Origin: Nocardia arthritidis
GTDB taxonomy: Bacteria; Actinomycetota; Actinomycetes; Mycobacteriales; Mycobacteriaceae
DNA: 64,000 nt
Reading direction: 5' to 3'
Assembly (NCBI RefSeq): GCF_011801145.1
Contig: NZ_CP046172.1
Span: 5,146,001 to 5,210,000, forward strand
A model generated the notes under the pieces. It saw only the letters and a program-made list of their open reading frames with translations. It did no database searches and had not been told where the DNA came from. Positions 41,713 to 49,904 of this stretch are shown piece after piece (position 1 is the stretch's first letter; each line of letters starts with the position of its first letter). Position numbers and translations under genes: made by a program.

Positions 41713-43170
41713 ATGGCGGGACCGGAATTCGCGACGCTGCGCGAACAGGTGGCCGCGTTGCGGGCCAAGGCGATTTCGGCCACCGAATTGCTGGAGCTGA
41801 CCATCGCGCGGATCGAGAAGTTCGACGACAAGGTCAATGCTGTCGTGGTGCGGGATTTCGATCGCGCCCGCGCCGCCGCGAAACAAGCCGACATGGCGCT
41901 GGCCCGCGGTGAATTCGCGCCGCTGCTCGGTGTTCCGGTGGCGGTGAAGGAATCGCTCAATGTGGCGGGCCTGCCGACCACGTGGGGGTATCCGGATGCG
42001 AAGGGTTGGCTGCCCGCCGAGGACGCGGCGCTGGTGACGCGGGTCAAGGATGCGGGCGGTGTCATCATCGGCAAGACCAATGTGCCTCGCTCCCTGCATG
42101 ATTGGCAGTCCTACAACGACATCTACGGCACGACCAACAACCCATGGGACCTGACGCGCTCGCCCGGCGGCTCCTCGGGTGGTTCGTCGGCCGCGCTCGC
42201 GGCGGGCTACGTCTCGCTCGCACTCGGCTCCGATATCGGCGGATCACTGCGGGTGCCTGCGCATTTCTGCGGCATCTTCGCCCACAAACCCTCGCGGACG
42301 CTGCTGCCGGGACGTGGAAATACGCCGCCCCGGACACCCGCGCTGCCCGCCCCGCAGGATCTCCCCGTGGTCGGGGCCATGACGCGCAGCGCCGCCGACC
42401 TGACCATGGCGACCCTGCTACTCGCCGGTCCCGACGAGGTGGAGGCGGTGGCGTACCAGCTGGCGCTGCCGCGACCGCGCGGCGCCGAATTCGGCGACTT
42501 CCGGGTGCTGATCGTCGACACCCACCCGCTGCTGCCGACAGCGACCGTCATCCGCGACGGTTTCGACCGGATCGCGCGAGGGCTGGAAAGAGCGGGCGCC
42601 ACCGTCGCCAGGCACAGCGAACTGCTGCCCGACCTCACACTGACGGCGAAAACCTATCTGACACTGCTGCTCTCGCAATTCGGCGCGGATCTGCCGGTCG
42701 ACGCCTATCGAATGCGCCAGACCGCCGCCGCCGAAATTCCGCCGGACGACGAGACGCTGGCGGCGGTCATGGGCCGAGCGTTCGTGGCCAGCCACGGCGA
42801 CTGGATCAAGGCGGATCGGATCCGCACCGGACTCGCCGCCGAATGGCGACGCCTGTTCGGCGAATTCGACGTGGTGCTGTGCCCGGTCACGCCGACACCG
42901 GCCTTCCCCCATGACCATTCGGATATGCACACTCGCACGATCGAAATCGACGGCACCACATACCCATACAATTACCACCTCGTCTGGGCGAGCATCGCGA
43001 CGCTCATCGGGCTACCGGCCACCGCCGCACCGATCGGCCACACCCCCGAAGGCCTCCCCTACGGCATGCAGATCATCGGCCCCTACCTCGAAGACCACAC
43101 CACGCTGCGATTCGCGGAACTCGTGGAGCAGGAATTCGGCAGTTTCACCCCACCACCCGGCTTCGCGTAA
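41713..43170 (+). CDS. Amidase signature family enzyme, copy 1
   Basis: 485 aa. The Ser-cisSer-Lys triad is visible: Lys in GVPVAVKESLNVAG (about 77), cis-Ser and nucleophile Ser in SPGGSSGGSSAALAAG (about 153-158). It hydrolyses a carboxylic amide; the substrate cannot be read from sequence. The ATG at 41713 follows GAGGAGG; the open frame extends to 41584 but that part lies in the regulatory region. It is followed by a tandem paralogue with about 80% identity by eye. Confidence 0.92.
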   Translation: MAGPEFATLREQVAALRAKAISATELLELTIARIEKFDDKVNAVVVRDFDRARAAAKQADMALARGEFAPLLGVPVAVKESLNVAGLPTTWGYPDAKGWLPAEDAALVTRVKDAGGVIIGKTNVPRSLHDWQSYNDIYGTTNNPWDLTRSPGGSSGGSSAALAAGYVSLALGSDIGGSLRVPAHFCGIFAHKPSRTLLPGRGNTPPRTPALPAPQDLPVVGAMTRSAADLTMATLLLAGPDEVEAVAYQLALPRPRGAEFGDFRVLIVDTHPLLPTATVIRDGFDRIARGLERAGATVARHSELLPDLTLTAKTYLTLLLSQFGADLPVDAYRMRQTAAAEIPPDDETLAAVMGRAFVASHGDWIKADRIRTGLAAEWRRLFGEFDVVLCPVTPTPAFPHDHSDMHTRTIEIDGTTYPYNYHLVWASIATLIGLPATAAPIGHTPEGLPYGMQIIGPYLEDHTTLRFAELVEQEFGSFTPPPGFA

Positions 43171-43337
43171 CAGCCGAAGGCGCGCAGCATCCATCGGCAA
43201 ATCCCGACGACACCCCGAAAGCCACGCACATCAGGAATTGAAAATGTGCTGCGCCGCAACAGTTTCGCTCTGACGACCGTCCCATAAGCGACATGAGGAG
43301 CACGACGAATGGGCGATCCGTCGCCCTACTTTCGTGG

Positions 43338-43365
43338 TGTTGTCAACATCGCAGTCTGTTGACAA
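43338..43365. promoter_or_regulatory. Paired GTTGWCAAC operator upstream of amidase 2
   Basis: GTTGTCAAC (43338-43346), 10-nt spacer, GTTGACAAC (43357-43365): a perfect 9-bp inverted repeat whose halves are themselves near-palindromes 19 bp apart, two turns of the helix. Looks like a two-dimer operator, for example of a GntR-type regulator. The second half overlaps TTGACA. Confidence 0.6.
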
Positions 43366-43414
43366 CCGCCGCAAAATGCGCCCTCACCAAAGGCAAATCA
43401 CTATCTGCTGGAAC

Positions 43415-43427
43415 GATTTTCAAAATT
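43415..43427. promoter_or_regulatory. Palindrome upstream of amidase 2
   Basis: GATTTT-C-AAAATT, one mismatch from the perfect palindrome at 41620-41632 and embedded in the same flanking sequence; 93 nt before the ATG at 43521. Confidence 0.55.
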
Positions 43428-43520
43428 CTCGACGTGCGCATAGACTGCCATCCGGCACGGCGAGGTGCCTCGGCCACAAGCTCCCGGTGTACGAACCCGG
43501 GGGGAATTCAAGGAGATTTT

Positions 43521-44999
43521 ATGCCTGGAATGGAATTCGCGACCCTACGTGATCAAGTGGCCGCGTTGCAGGCCAAGGCGATTTCGGCCACCGAATTGCT
43601 GGAGCTGACCATCGCGCGGATCGAGAAGTTCGACGACAAGGTCAATGCCGTCGTGGTGCGGGATTTCGACCGCGCCCGCGCCGCCGCGAAACAAGCCGAC
43701 ACGGCGCTGGCGCGCGGTGAATTCGCGCCGCTGCTCGGCGTTCCGGTGGCGGTGAAGGAATCGTTCAACGTCGCGGGCCTGCCGACCACCTGGGGTTTTC
43801 CCGATGCGGAAGGTTGGCTGCCCGCCGAGGACGCCGTACTGGTGACCCGGGTCAAGGATGCGGGTGGCGTCGTCATCGGCAAGACCAATGTGCCACGCGC
43901 CCTGAACGACTGGCAGTCCTACAACGACATCTACGGCACGACCAGCAACCCGTGGGACCTGACGCGCTCGCCCGGTGGCTCGTCCGGCGGTTCATCGGCC
44001 GCGCTCGCGGCGGGTTACGTCTCGCTCGCACTCGGCTCCGACCTCGCCGGATCGCTGCGGATACCAGCGCATTTCTGTGGTGTCTACGCCCACAAGCCGT
44101 CACTGCCCCTGCTGCCGGGTCGCGGAAATACGCCGCCTCGCACGCCTACGCTCCCGGCTCGGCCCGACCTCGCCGTGGTCGGCCCCATGACGCGCAGCGC
44201 GGCCGACCTGACCCTGGCGACCCTGCTACTCGCCGGCCCCGACGAGGTGGAGTCGGTCGCCTACCAGCTGGCGCTGCGGCCGCCGCGCGGCGAGGAGTTG
44301 CGCGACTATCGGGTACTGGTCATCGATAGCCATCCACTGGTGCCGACCGGGACCGTCATCCGCGACGGACTCGATCGGATCGCGCGGGGACTGGAAAAGG
44401 CGGGCGCCACCGTCGCCAGGCACAGCGAACTGCTGCCCGACCTCACACTGACCGCGAAAACCTATCTGGCCCTACTGGTCTCGCAGTTCAGTGCGGAAGT
44501 GCCCTCCGACGTCTACCGGGCGGCCCAGGCCACCGTCGCCGCTATTCCGCCGAGCAACGACCCCTTGGAGTCAATCATCCGCGGCCCCTTCGTGGCCAGC
44601 CACGGCGATTGGGTCGCCAGCCACGGTGATTGGATCAAGGCAGACCGGGTCCGCGTCGACCTCGCCGACCAATGGCGACGCCTGTTCGGTGAATTCGATG
44701 TGGTGCTGAGCCCGATCACGCCGACACCGGCCTTCCCCCACGATCATTCGGATCTCGGCACTCGCACACTCGAAATCGACGGCGCCACATACCCTTACGA
44801 TCACCACATGATCTGGATCAGCGCCGCCACGGCACTCGGGCTGCCGTCGACCGCGGTCCCGATCGGGCACTCCCCGGAAGGACTGCCCTTCGGCATGCAG
44901 ATCCTCGGCCCCTACCTCGAAGACCACACGACGCTACGGTTCGCGGAACTGATCGAGCAAGAATTCGGCGGATTCACCCCGCCACCCGGTTTCGCGTAA
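43521..44999 (+). CDS. Amidase signature family enzyme, copy 2
   Basis: 492 aa, a tandem paralogue of the amidase at 41713. The catalytic Lys (GVPVAVKESFNVAG) and Ser-cisSer (SPGGSSGGSSAALAAG) are intact. It is 7 residues longer than copy 1, accounted for exactly by an internal duplication of VASHGDW (44592-44633). Differences cluster in the substrate-facing second half (for example FCGVYAHKPSLPLLPG against FCGIFAHKPSRTLLPG), so the two may have diverged in specificity. ATG 43521 follows AAGGAG. Confidence 0.92.
   Translation: MPGMEFATLRDQVAALQAKAISATELLELTIARIEKFDDKVNAVVVRDFDRARAAAKQADTALARGEFAPLLGVPVAVKESFNVAGLPTTWGFPDAEGWLPAEDAVLVTRVKDAGGVVIGKTNVPRALNDWQSYNDIYGTTSNPWDLTRSPGGSSGGSSAALAAGYVSLALGSDLAGSLRIPAHFCGVYAHKPSLPLLPGRGNTPPRTPTLPARPDLAVVGPMTRSAADLTLATLLLAGPDEVESVAYQLALRPPRGEELRDYRVLVIDSHPLVPTGTVIRDGLDRIARGLEKAGATVARHSELLPDLTLTAKTYLALLVSQFSAEVPSDVYRAAQATVAAIPPSNDPLESIIRGPFVASHGDWVASHGDWIKADRVRVDLADQWRRLFGEFDVVLSPITPTPAFPHDHSDLGTRTLEIDGATYPYDHHMIWISAATALGLPSTAVPIGHSPEGLPFGMQILGPYLEDHTTLRFAELIEQEFGGFTPPPGFA
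44592..44633 (+). repeat. In-frame 21-bp duplication inside amidase 2
   Basis: Two adjacent 21-nt units (44592-44612 and 44613-44633), both encoding VASHGDW and differing at two bases. Copy 1 of the amidase has a single unit here, so this is a recent slippage or unequal-crossover event. Confidence 0.9.
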
Positions 45000-45010
45000 C
45001 GGCCGATGCC

Positions 45011-45151
45011 TCAGCGGCCGAGCGCGCGCAACAGGCGCCTGTAATCGGGGTAGCGAGTGAGCAAGAACTTCTCGCGCCAGCGCTCGGCCGCGGCCAGCGT
45101 CGCGATCAACATCCGGAACAGTCCGACAGGCAGCGGCGGGAAATAGAGTCC
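45011..45151 (-). pseudogene. 3' remnant of an unidentified gene
   Basis: The last 46 codons of a minus-strand frame read GLYFPPLPVGLFRMLIATLA then AAERWREKFLLTRYPDYRRL and end LRALGR. The segment looks like a genuine protein C-terminus (amphipathic, Arg-rich tail), but upstream the frame runs into antisense of a SARP fragment, so the gene is broken at about 45152-45172. Family not identified. Confidence 0.4.
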
Positions 45152-45172
45152 GAGGGCGAATTCGGTTGTTCC

Positions 45173-45592
45173 GAACGGACTTTCGAGGCAGCGCTGGCGC
45201 TGTGGCGCGGCGAGCCGTGGTCCGAATTCGGTGAGGACGCACCGTTCGTCCGAAACCGGTTGCGGTTGACCGAACTCCGTGACATGGCCGTCGAGGAGCT
45301 GTTGGCCGCCCGGCTGGCACGCGGGCATCTCGGCCCGACCGTCGCCCGACTTGCGGGCGGCGGTCGGGGAAGCGCGGTATCGCGAACGCCGCTGGGAACT
45401 GTTGGCGCTGGGGCTGTGTCGCACCGGACGGCAGGTGCAGGCGCTGGCCGAACTCCGCCGAGTGCGGGACCTGCTCGCCACCGAAATCGGCATCGAACCG
45501 GGCCGAGACTGCGCACACTGCAACAGCGCATGCTCACACACGATCCCGACCTCGCCGCCGACTGTCCGCCGATACTGTTGCGAGCCCGGTGA
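45173..45592 (+). pseudogene. Degenerate SARP/BTAD regulator fragment
   Basis: Only the BTAD domain remains, and it is spread over two frames. ERTFEAALALWRGEPWSEFG and LRLTELRDMAVEELLAARLA are in one frame. After about 45345 the match continues in another frame (LRAAVGEARYRERRWELLAL, ALAELRRVRDLLATEIGIEP). After about 45510 it returns to the first (TLQQRMLTHDPDLAAD). The DNA-binding domain is missing. It aligns well with the intact SARP at 8923-9798. Confidence 0.85.
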
Positions 45593-45610
45593 TTCCGAAC
45601 CGAACGGCCT

Positions 45611-45769
45611 TCAGCGGCCGGAGCCGTTGCCGGTTCGCGGCGCCGACGGTGTGATGTGGTAGCGGCGGCCCCGGATACGGGCGGGCCGGAATCGTACCGC
45701 CGGATCGGTTATCACCGTCCAGTCGTCGGAAGTTCCCGCGATCATTCTGATAGTGCTGGAAATAAACAC
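45611..45769 (-). CDS. Small basic protein, 52 aa, third gene of the coiled-coil/DUF3467 operon
   Basis: Begins MFISSTIRMIAGTSDDWTVI and ends in an Arg-rich tail (RFRPARIRGRRYHITPSAPR). The GTG at 45769 follows AGGGAGG by 4 nt, and the gene starts 10 nt after the stop of the DUF3467 gene. No family recognised. Confidence 0.55.
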   Translation of the reverse strand: MFISSTIRMIAGTSDDWTVITDPAVRFRPARIRGRRYHITPSAPRTGNGSGR

Positions 45770-45779
45770 CGCACCTCCC

Positions 45780-46085
45780 TCATTCGCCCAGATGGACGAT
45801 TGGGCCGAATTGTTGTTCATAATTGCTCATGCTGTCGTTGAGTGTCTGCATCAGGCGAAAGATCATCGACGGCGGGAATTTCACGCGCGCCACCACTTGC
45901 ACGGGCTGCCGCATCAAGGGCCTGCCGCTATCGTCGACACCGGGATCGGTGGGCAGATGTACGACGAAATCCAGCGTGAAATCCGTCCGGTTGTACCAGC
46001 AGGTGAAACCGTTGGCGTATACCCCGGCGCTCAGCGCCTCGGGCACGATCACCTCGACGTTCACCGGCGGATTCGTCTCGTCCAT
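45780..46085 (-). CDS. DUF3467 domain protein
   Basis: 101 aa. The pattern YANGFTCWYNRTDFTLDFVV, then VVARVKFPPSMIFRLMQTLN and YEQQFG near the end, is the DUF3467 signature. Small soluble beta/alpha protein found across bacteria with no assigned role. The ATG at 46085 has GGGGACAGG upstream. It sits in the middle of a three-gene minus-strand operon behind a long coiled-coil protein. Confidence 0.88.
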   Translation of the reverse strand: MDETNPPVNVEVIVPEALSAGVYANGFTCWYNRTDFTLDFVVHLPTDPGVDDSGRPLMRQPVQVVARVKFPPSMIFRLMQTLNDSMSNYEQQFGPIVHLGE

Positions 46086-46148
46086 TACCGAACCTGTCCC
46101 CGACGGTCGGAAGGGCCACCCCTGCGGTGACCCTTCCTGTGCACCCGA

Positions 46149-46643
46149 CTATCGGGCGGCCATCCGTGTTTGATGCCGCATCTGGCTCAGCTGCATCTCC
46201 CATTGACCGGCCCGGTCTTGTGCCCGGGTGGCCTGGTCGTCGGCTTGTTGAGCCAATTGGTTGGCTTGGTCGGCCTGGTCCTGAGCCGACTGCGCCCGCT
46301 GCTGCGACTGGTTGGCCTCGTTCTGCGCCTGCTGGGCCTGATTCTGTGCCCGGTCGGCTTCGTTCTGGGCCTGCTGCGCCTGGTTCTGCGCCTGAATGGC
46401 CTGCTGGCGGGCCTGTTGAGCCTGCTGATTGGCCTGGTTCGCCTCACTCTGCGCCATATTCGCCTGATGCTGGACCTGACGCGCCTGCTGCTGTGCCTGA
46501 CGAGCCAGATTCTGTGCCTGCTGGGCGGATTGACGAGCGCTCTGCGCTTCCAGGCGCGCGTCTTCGACCTGCATTCTGAGCATTTCGATATCCCGGAGAC
46601 CCGACACGTCCTCGCGCCCGGTTTCGGCTGTCTCTTGTGCCAT
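46149..46643 (-). CDS. Gln/Ala-rich coiled-coil protein, 164 aa
   Basis: After MAQETAETGREDVSGLRDIE the rest is an almost unbroken helix of Q-A-Q-Q-A-Q-N-type repeats with heptad spacing (for example QAQNQAQQAQNEADRAQNQA), predicted to form a long, polar coiled coil. Ala occupies most core positions. The ribosome site GGGGAAG supports ATG 46643. First gene of the operon with the DUF3467 protein and a 52-aa protein; a structural or scaffolding role is inferred. Confidence 0.85.
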   Translation of the reverse strand: MAQETAETGREDVSGLRDIEMLRMQVEDARLEAQSARQSAQQAQNLARQAQQQARQVQHQANMAQSEANQANQQAQQARQQAIQAQNQAQQAQNEADRAQNQAQQAQNEANQSQQRAQSAQDQADQANQLAQQADDQATRAQDRAGQWEMQLSQMRHQTRMAAR

Positions 46644-47327
46644 CTCGACTTCCCCTACCTCGGTGGGTATGTGGTGTCCGCTGCGTCGATGGAGTTGGGA
46701 CCAGAAAATCATCACTCCACGGTTGATCCGCACGCAAAGCATTGGAAATATTCCCGAAACAATTAAATGCGAATGCACACCCCGTGGTCCGTGATTCGTC
46801 CGACCTTTTTCGCAGCACACCTCCGGCAGTTCCCAACGATCAGGACAGACCCCGATCGAGCGGATCCGGCGCCGAACGGCAAACACCGGGCAGCCGGATC
46901 CCGTCGAAACCAATTGCGCTTCTTGCATTTTCAACGGTAATTTTTCCGGTGCGCTCGGGCACGCCCCGCCGGTGGTTCTGGGGGCGCACACACCGCACCC
47001 CCGGCCCGAGGCCGACGCCGACGAGCCGCTGACCAGGAAGGCTTGCCCGACCGACCGCGTCAGACGGGAGGTCGCCGGTGGACACCGTCGCGGACACCTA
47101 GTCGCCGAACCGGTTAACGGCTGCGAAGATCGGCCGCGCGATCACTGCGCCGACCGCCCCCAGTCGCGATCGATGAAGTCTTCTCGATATCGCAGCATTA
47201 TTTTCCGAAATATATCGATCATTGTCGATCTTGCGCGCACGGAGTTAGTCTCATTCGGAAACCGCTCTGTTTCACGCTCATTCGACCCGCAGTCCTCATC
47301 GACCTACCGGGAAGGCGTGTGGCTGTT
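46644..47327. other. 684-nt divergent intergenic region
   Basis: No gene that I can support. AT-rich patches at about 46725-46775 (facing the coiled-coil operon) and 47195-47280 (facing the AurF operon, with an ATATAT stretch) are probable promoter areas. The long distance leaves room for regulation or for an unseen small gene or RNA. Confidence 0.45.
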
Positions 47328-48338
47328 ATGACGGTGGATGAATTTCCTGATGTCGGCATCTCGGCCGACGACGCAGAGGCAGCCTATAGAAGTAGAGTCG
47401 TGGAGCTGTCCGAGGCGTCGGTGACACGACGGTTCAATCCGTACGTCGACATCGACTGGGACGCGCCCGATATGACTGTCGTTCCGGACGATCCGAGGTG
47501 GATCCTGCCGGACACCAGCCTGCCGATGGGTCACCATCCCTGGTATGTGAGTCTCCCCGACGAGCGCAAGGCCCAGATCGGTATGTGGCTGCATATCAAT
47601 ACCCTCCGGCGACAGCGGCAACTGGAGCTGCTCCTCGTCAACGGGCTCGCGGAACGCCAGTTCGCACTGCCCGACGGGTCCCCCGAAATTCGCTACATGA
47701 CCCACGAGATGGCCGAAGAATGCGGCCATACCCTGATGTTCCAGGAAATATGCAAGCGGACCGGACTACATGTCCCCGGCGCGGGCCGACTGGTGCGGCT
47801 GCTTTTCCTATTCTCCCCGATCGTCGCGGCCGTGATGCCGTTGACTTTTCTCCTCTCGGTGCTGGCCGCCGAGGAGATCGTCGACTACTACCAGCGCAGT
47901 GTGCTTCGGGCCGGGGCGGAAGCCGGGCGCATTCCGCCGATGCTGGACCGGTGTTTCTCCGCGCATATCGCCGAGGAGGCCCGGCACATGTCCTTCGCCA
48001 GCGACTATGTCCGGCAGCGGGTCCCTTCGCTGAGCCGGATCGGCCGACTGTGGCTGTCGGTGACGGCGGCGGCCGTCTCCCGGGTGGAAGCCGATATCCA
48101 GCTGTACACGCCGAAACAGTTCTTCCGCGACTGCGGCGTGCCCAGGGAGATCGAGCGGGATTTCCGGCTCCGGTCGCCGTTCATCAAAGCGGAACGACGC
48201 CGCGCGCTCGGCAGCATGCGCCACCTCGTCGCCGAGCTCGGACTGATGAATCCGGTGGGGAAACTGGCGTGGCGGCTGTACGGCATCTCCGGGCCCCCGA
48301 CGCGCCATCGGCTGGAACCGAAGCGGAAGGCGGTGTGA
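47328..48338 (+). CDS. AurF-like di-iron oxygenase (p-aminobenzoate N-oxygenase family)
   Basis: 336 aa helical protein. Di-iron ligand motifs in order: THEMAEECGHTLMFQE (ExxH), VLAAEEIVDYYQR, and AHIAEEARHMSFASDYV (ExxH). AurF enzymes oxidise aryl amines to nitro groups, and other members act on different amines; the substrate here is unknown. The ATG at 47328 lies 12 nt after GGGAAGG (a GTG at 47319 is closer but at 3 nt). It is followed after 4 nt by a ferredoxin-reductase gene and then an exporter. Confidence 0.88.
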   Translation: MTVDEFPDVGISADDAEAAYRSRVVELSEASVTRRFNPYVDIDWDAPDMTVVPDDPRWILPDTSLPMGHHPWYVSLPDERKAQIGMWLHINTLRRQRQLELLLVNGLAERQFALPDGSPEIRYMTHEMAEECGHTLMFQEICKRTGLHVPGAGRLVRLLFLFSPIVAAVMPLTFLLSVLAAEEIVDYYQRSVLRAGAEAGRIPPMLDRCFSAHIAEEARHMSFASDYVRQRVPSLSRIGRLWLSVTAAAVSRVEADIQLYTPKQFFRDCGVPREIERDFRLRSPFIKAERRRALGSMRHLVAELGLMNPVGKLAWRLYGISGPPTRHRLEPKRKAV

Positions 48339-48342
48339 CCCG

Positions 48343-49887
48343 ATGCCACACGTGGTGACGCAACCCTGCTGCAGCGACGGGTCCTGCGTGTACGTGTGCC
48401 CGGTCAACTGCATCCACCCGACCCCCGACGAACCCGACTTCCTCAGTGCCGAAATGCTTTACATCGATCCGGGAAGCTGCATCGACTGCGGAACCTGTAT
48501 GTCGGCGTGCCCGGTCGACGCGATCGTCTCCGACCGGGACCTGACCACGGCGCAACGTCCGTTCATCGATATCAATGCCGCGTTCTATCGGGAGCCGCGC
48601 CCGCGCCCTCGGCTCGCGCCGCTGATCCCGTTGCCCGCCATGAACACTGGCGGGGAACGGGTGCGGGTGGCGATCGTCGGGTCGGGGCCCGCGGCGATGT
48701 ACGCCGCCGACGAACTGTTGTCGCAGCGCGAGGTTCGGGTCAATATCTTCGACCGCTGCACGGTTCCCTACGGTCTCGTGCAGAACGGGGTGGCACCGGA
48801 TCAGCGGGAGGTCAAAGAGATTCGGCATCTGTTCGACAAGGTGTCGGCCCGGTCGCGGCTGAATATGTATCTGGGTGTGGAAATCGGCACCGATGTGACC
48901 CACGAGGAATTACTCGCCTACCACCACGCCGTCATCTACGCGGTCGGCGCATCGGCGAGCAAACGGCTCGGCATCCCCGGCGAGGACCTGCCGGGCTGCG
49001 AATCCGGAATCGACTTCGCGGCCTGGTACAACGGCCATCCCGATTACGCGCGGAGCTCATGTCAGCTGTCGACGCGCCGGGCCGTGATCATCGGCAACGG
49101 CAATGTCGCACTCGATGCCGCCCGCATTCTCACGCTCGATCGGGACCAGCTGGACGATTCCGATATCGCGCCTGCCGCGCTGAGCGCGTTGCGGCACAGC
49201 AAGATACAGGAAGTGATCATCGTCGGACGACGCGGTCCGGCGGAATCGGCGTTCACCGTACCGGAATTCGTCGGCCTGCTCGGACGCGATATCGATATCG
49301 TCGTCGACGCCGAACTGCCCGATCCGCACTCGTACCCCTACGCGACCGAGCAGAAGCTGCTATTGCTGCAGCGCGCGCAACAACGCACGGGCGGCCATCG
49401 CAAACGCATCGTATTCCGCTATCAGCTCTCCCCCACCCGGATATACGGCAAAGACCGGGTGACCGGAGTATCGCTGGTGCACAACGAAATTCGCCGCAGC
49501 GGCGGCCGCGAACAGGTGGTGCCGACCGACCGGTCCGAGCGATTGTCCTGCGGGCTGATCCTCACCGCCATCGGCAATCGCGGCGTCGGCGTCGCCGGAC
49601 TGCCCTTCGACGAGCACACCGGCGTCATTCCGAATATTGACGGGCGGGTGCTGGCCGCCGACAGCCGGTCGACATTGCCCGGGGTGTATGTGACCGGCTG
49701 GATCAAGCGGGGTTCGGTGGGTTTCATCGGCACCAATCGGAGCTGTGCGCAGGAGACGGTCCGCAAGGTCGCCGAGGACGTCAACAGCGGTCTGCTGCGC
49801 AGGCGCACCCTCACCCGGCGCGATCTGGAACAGATGTTGAGCCGCCGCAAACCGACCACGCTTCGCGGCGCTCTGCATCGGTCGTAG
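48343..49887 (+). CDS. fprB: Ferredoxin-NADP reductase with N-terminal 4Fe-4S ferredoxin domain (FprB-like)
   Basis: 514 aa. N-terminal ferredoxin: CCSDGSCVYVCPVNCIHPTP and CIDCGTCMSACPVDAIV hold two cysteine clusters (7Fe/8Fe type). From residue about 105 an adrenodoxin-reductase-type flavoprotein follows: VAIVGSGPAAMYAADELL (FAD), VIIGNGNVALDAARIL (NADP) and GWIKRGSVGFIGTNR (a motif typical of this family). It would take electrons from NADPH to ferredoxin in one chain and, given the 4-nt gap, to the AurF-like di-iron enzyme upstream. Confidence 0.93.
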   Translation: MPHVVTQPCCSDGSCVYVCPVNCIHPTPDEPDFLSAEMLYIDPGSCIDCGTCMSACPVDAIVSDRDLTTAQRPFIDINAAFYREPRPRPRLAPLIPLPAMNTGGERVRVAIVGSGPAAMYAADELLSQREVRVNIFDRCTVPYGLVQNGVAPDQREVKEIRHLFDKVSARSRLNMYLGVEIGTDVTHEELLAYHHAVIYAVGASASKRLGIPGEDLPGCESGIDFAAWYNGHPDYARSSCQLSTRRAVIIGNGNVALDAARILTLDRDQLDDSDIAPAALSALRHSKIQEVIIVGRRGPAESAFTVPEFVGLLGRDIDIVVDAELPDPHSYPYATEQKLLLLQRAQQRTGGHRKRIVFRYQLSPTRIYGKDRVTGVSLVHNEIRRSGGREQVVPTDRSERLSCGLILTAIGNRGVGVAGLPFDEHTGVIPNIDGRVLAADSRSTLPGVYVTGWIKRGSVGFIGTNRSCAQETVRKVAEDVNSGLLRRRTLTRRDLEQMLSRRKPTTLRGALHRS

Positions 49888-49904
49888 CCGAGACAGGAGG
49901 TCCC

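Larger units (their letters stand above)
43171..43520 (+). promoter_or_regulatory. Upstream region of amidase 2
   Basis: 350 nt without a gene. It holds the GTTGWCAAC inverted repeat at 43338-43365, then CACTATCTGCTGGAACG and the palindrome at 43415-43427. AAGGAG at 43510-43515 is the ribosome site. No terminator hairpin is evident after amidase 1, so read-through into amidase 2 is possible. Confidence 0.55.

Noticed and set aside
46170..46766. Leu/Gly-rich hydrophobic plus-strand frame that looks like a membrane protein
   Set aside because: It is the antisense of the Gln/Ala coiled-coil repeat; its regularity is inherited from the repeat, and the minus-strand gene has a ribosome site and operon partners.
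46840..47097. Possible minus-strand gene of 85 aa in the 684-nt gap
   Set aside because: No ribosome site, no recognisable family and composition like other non-coding frames.
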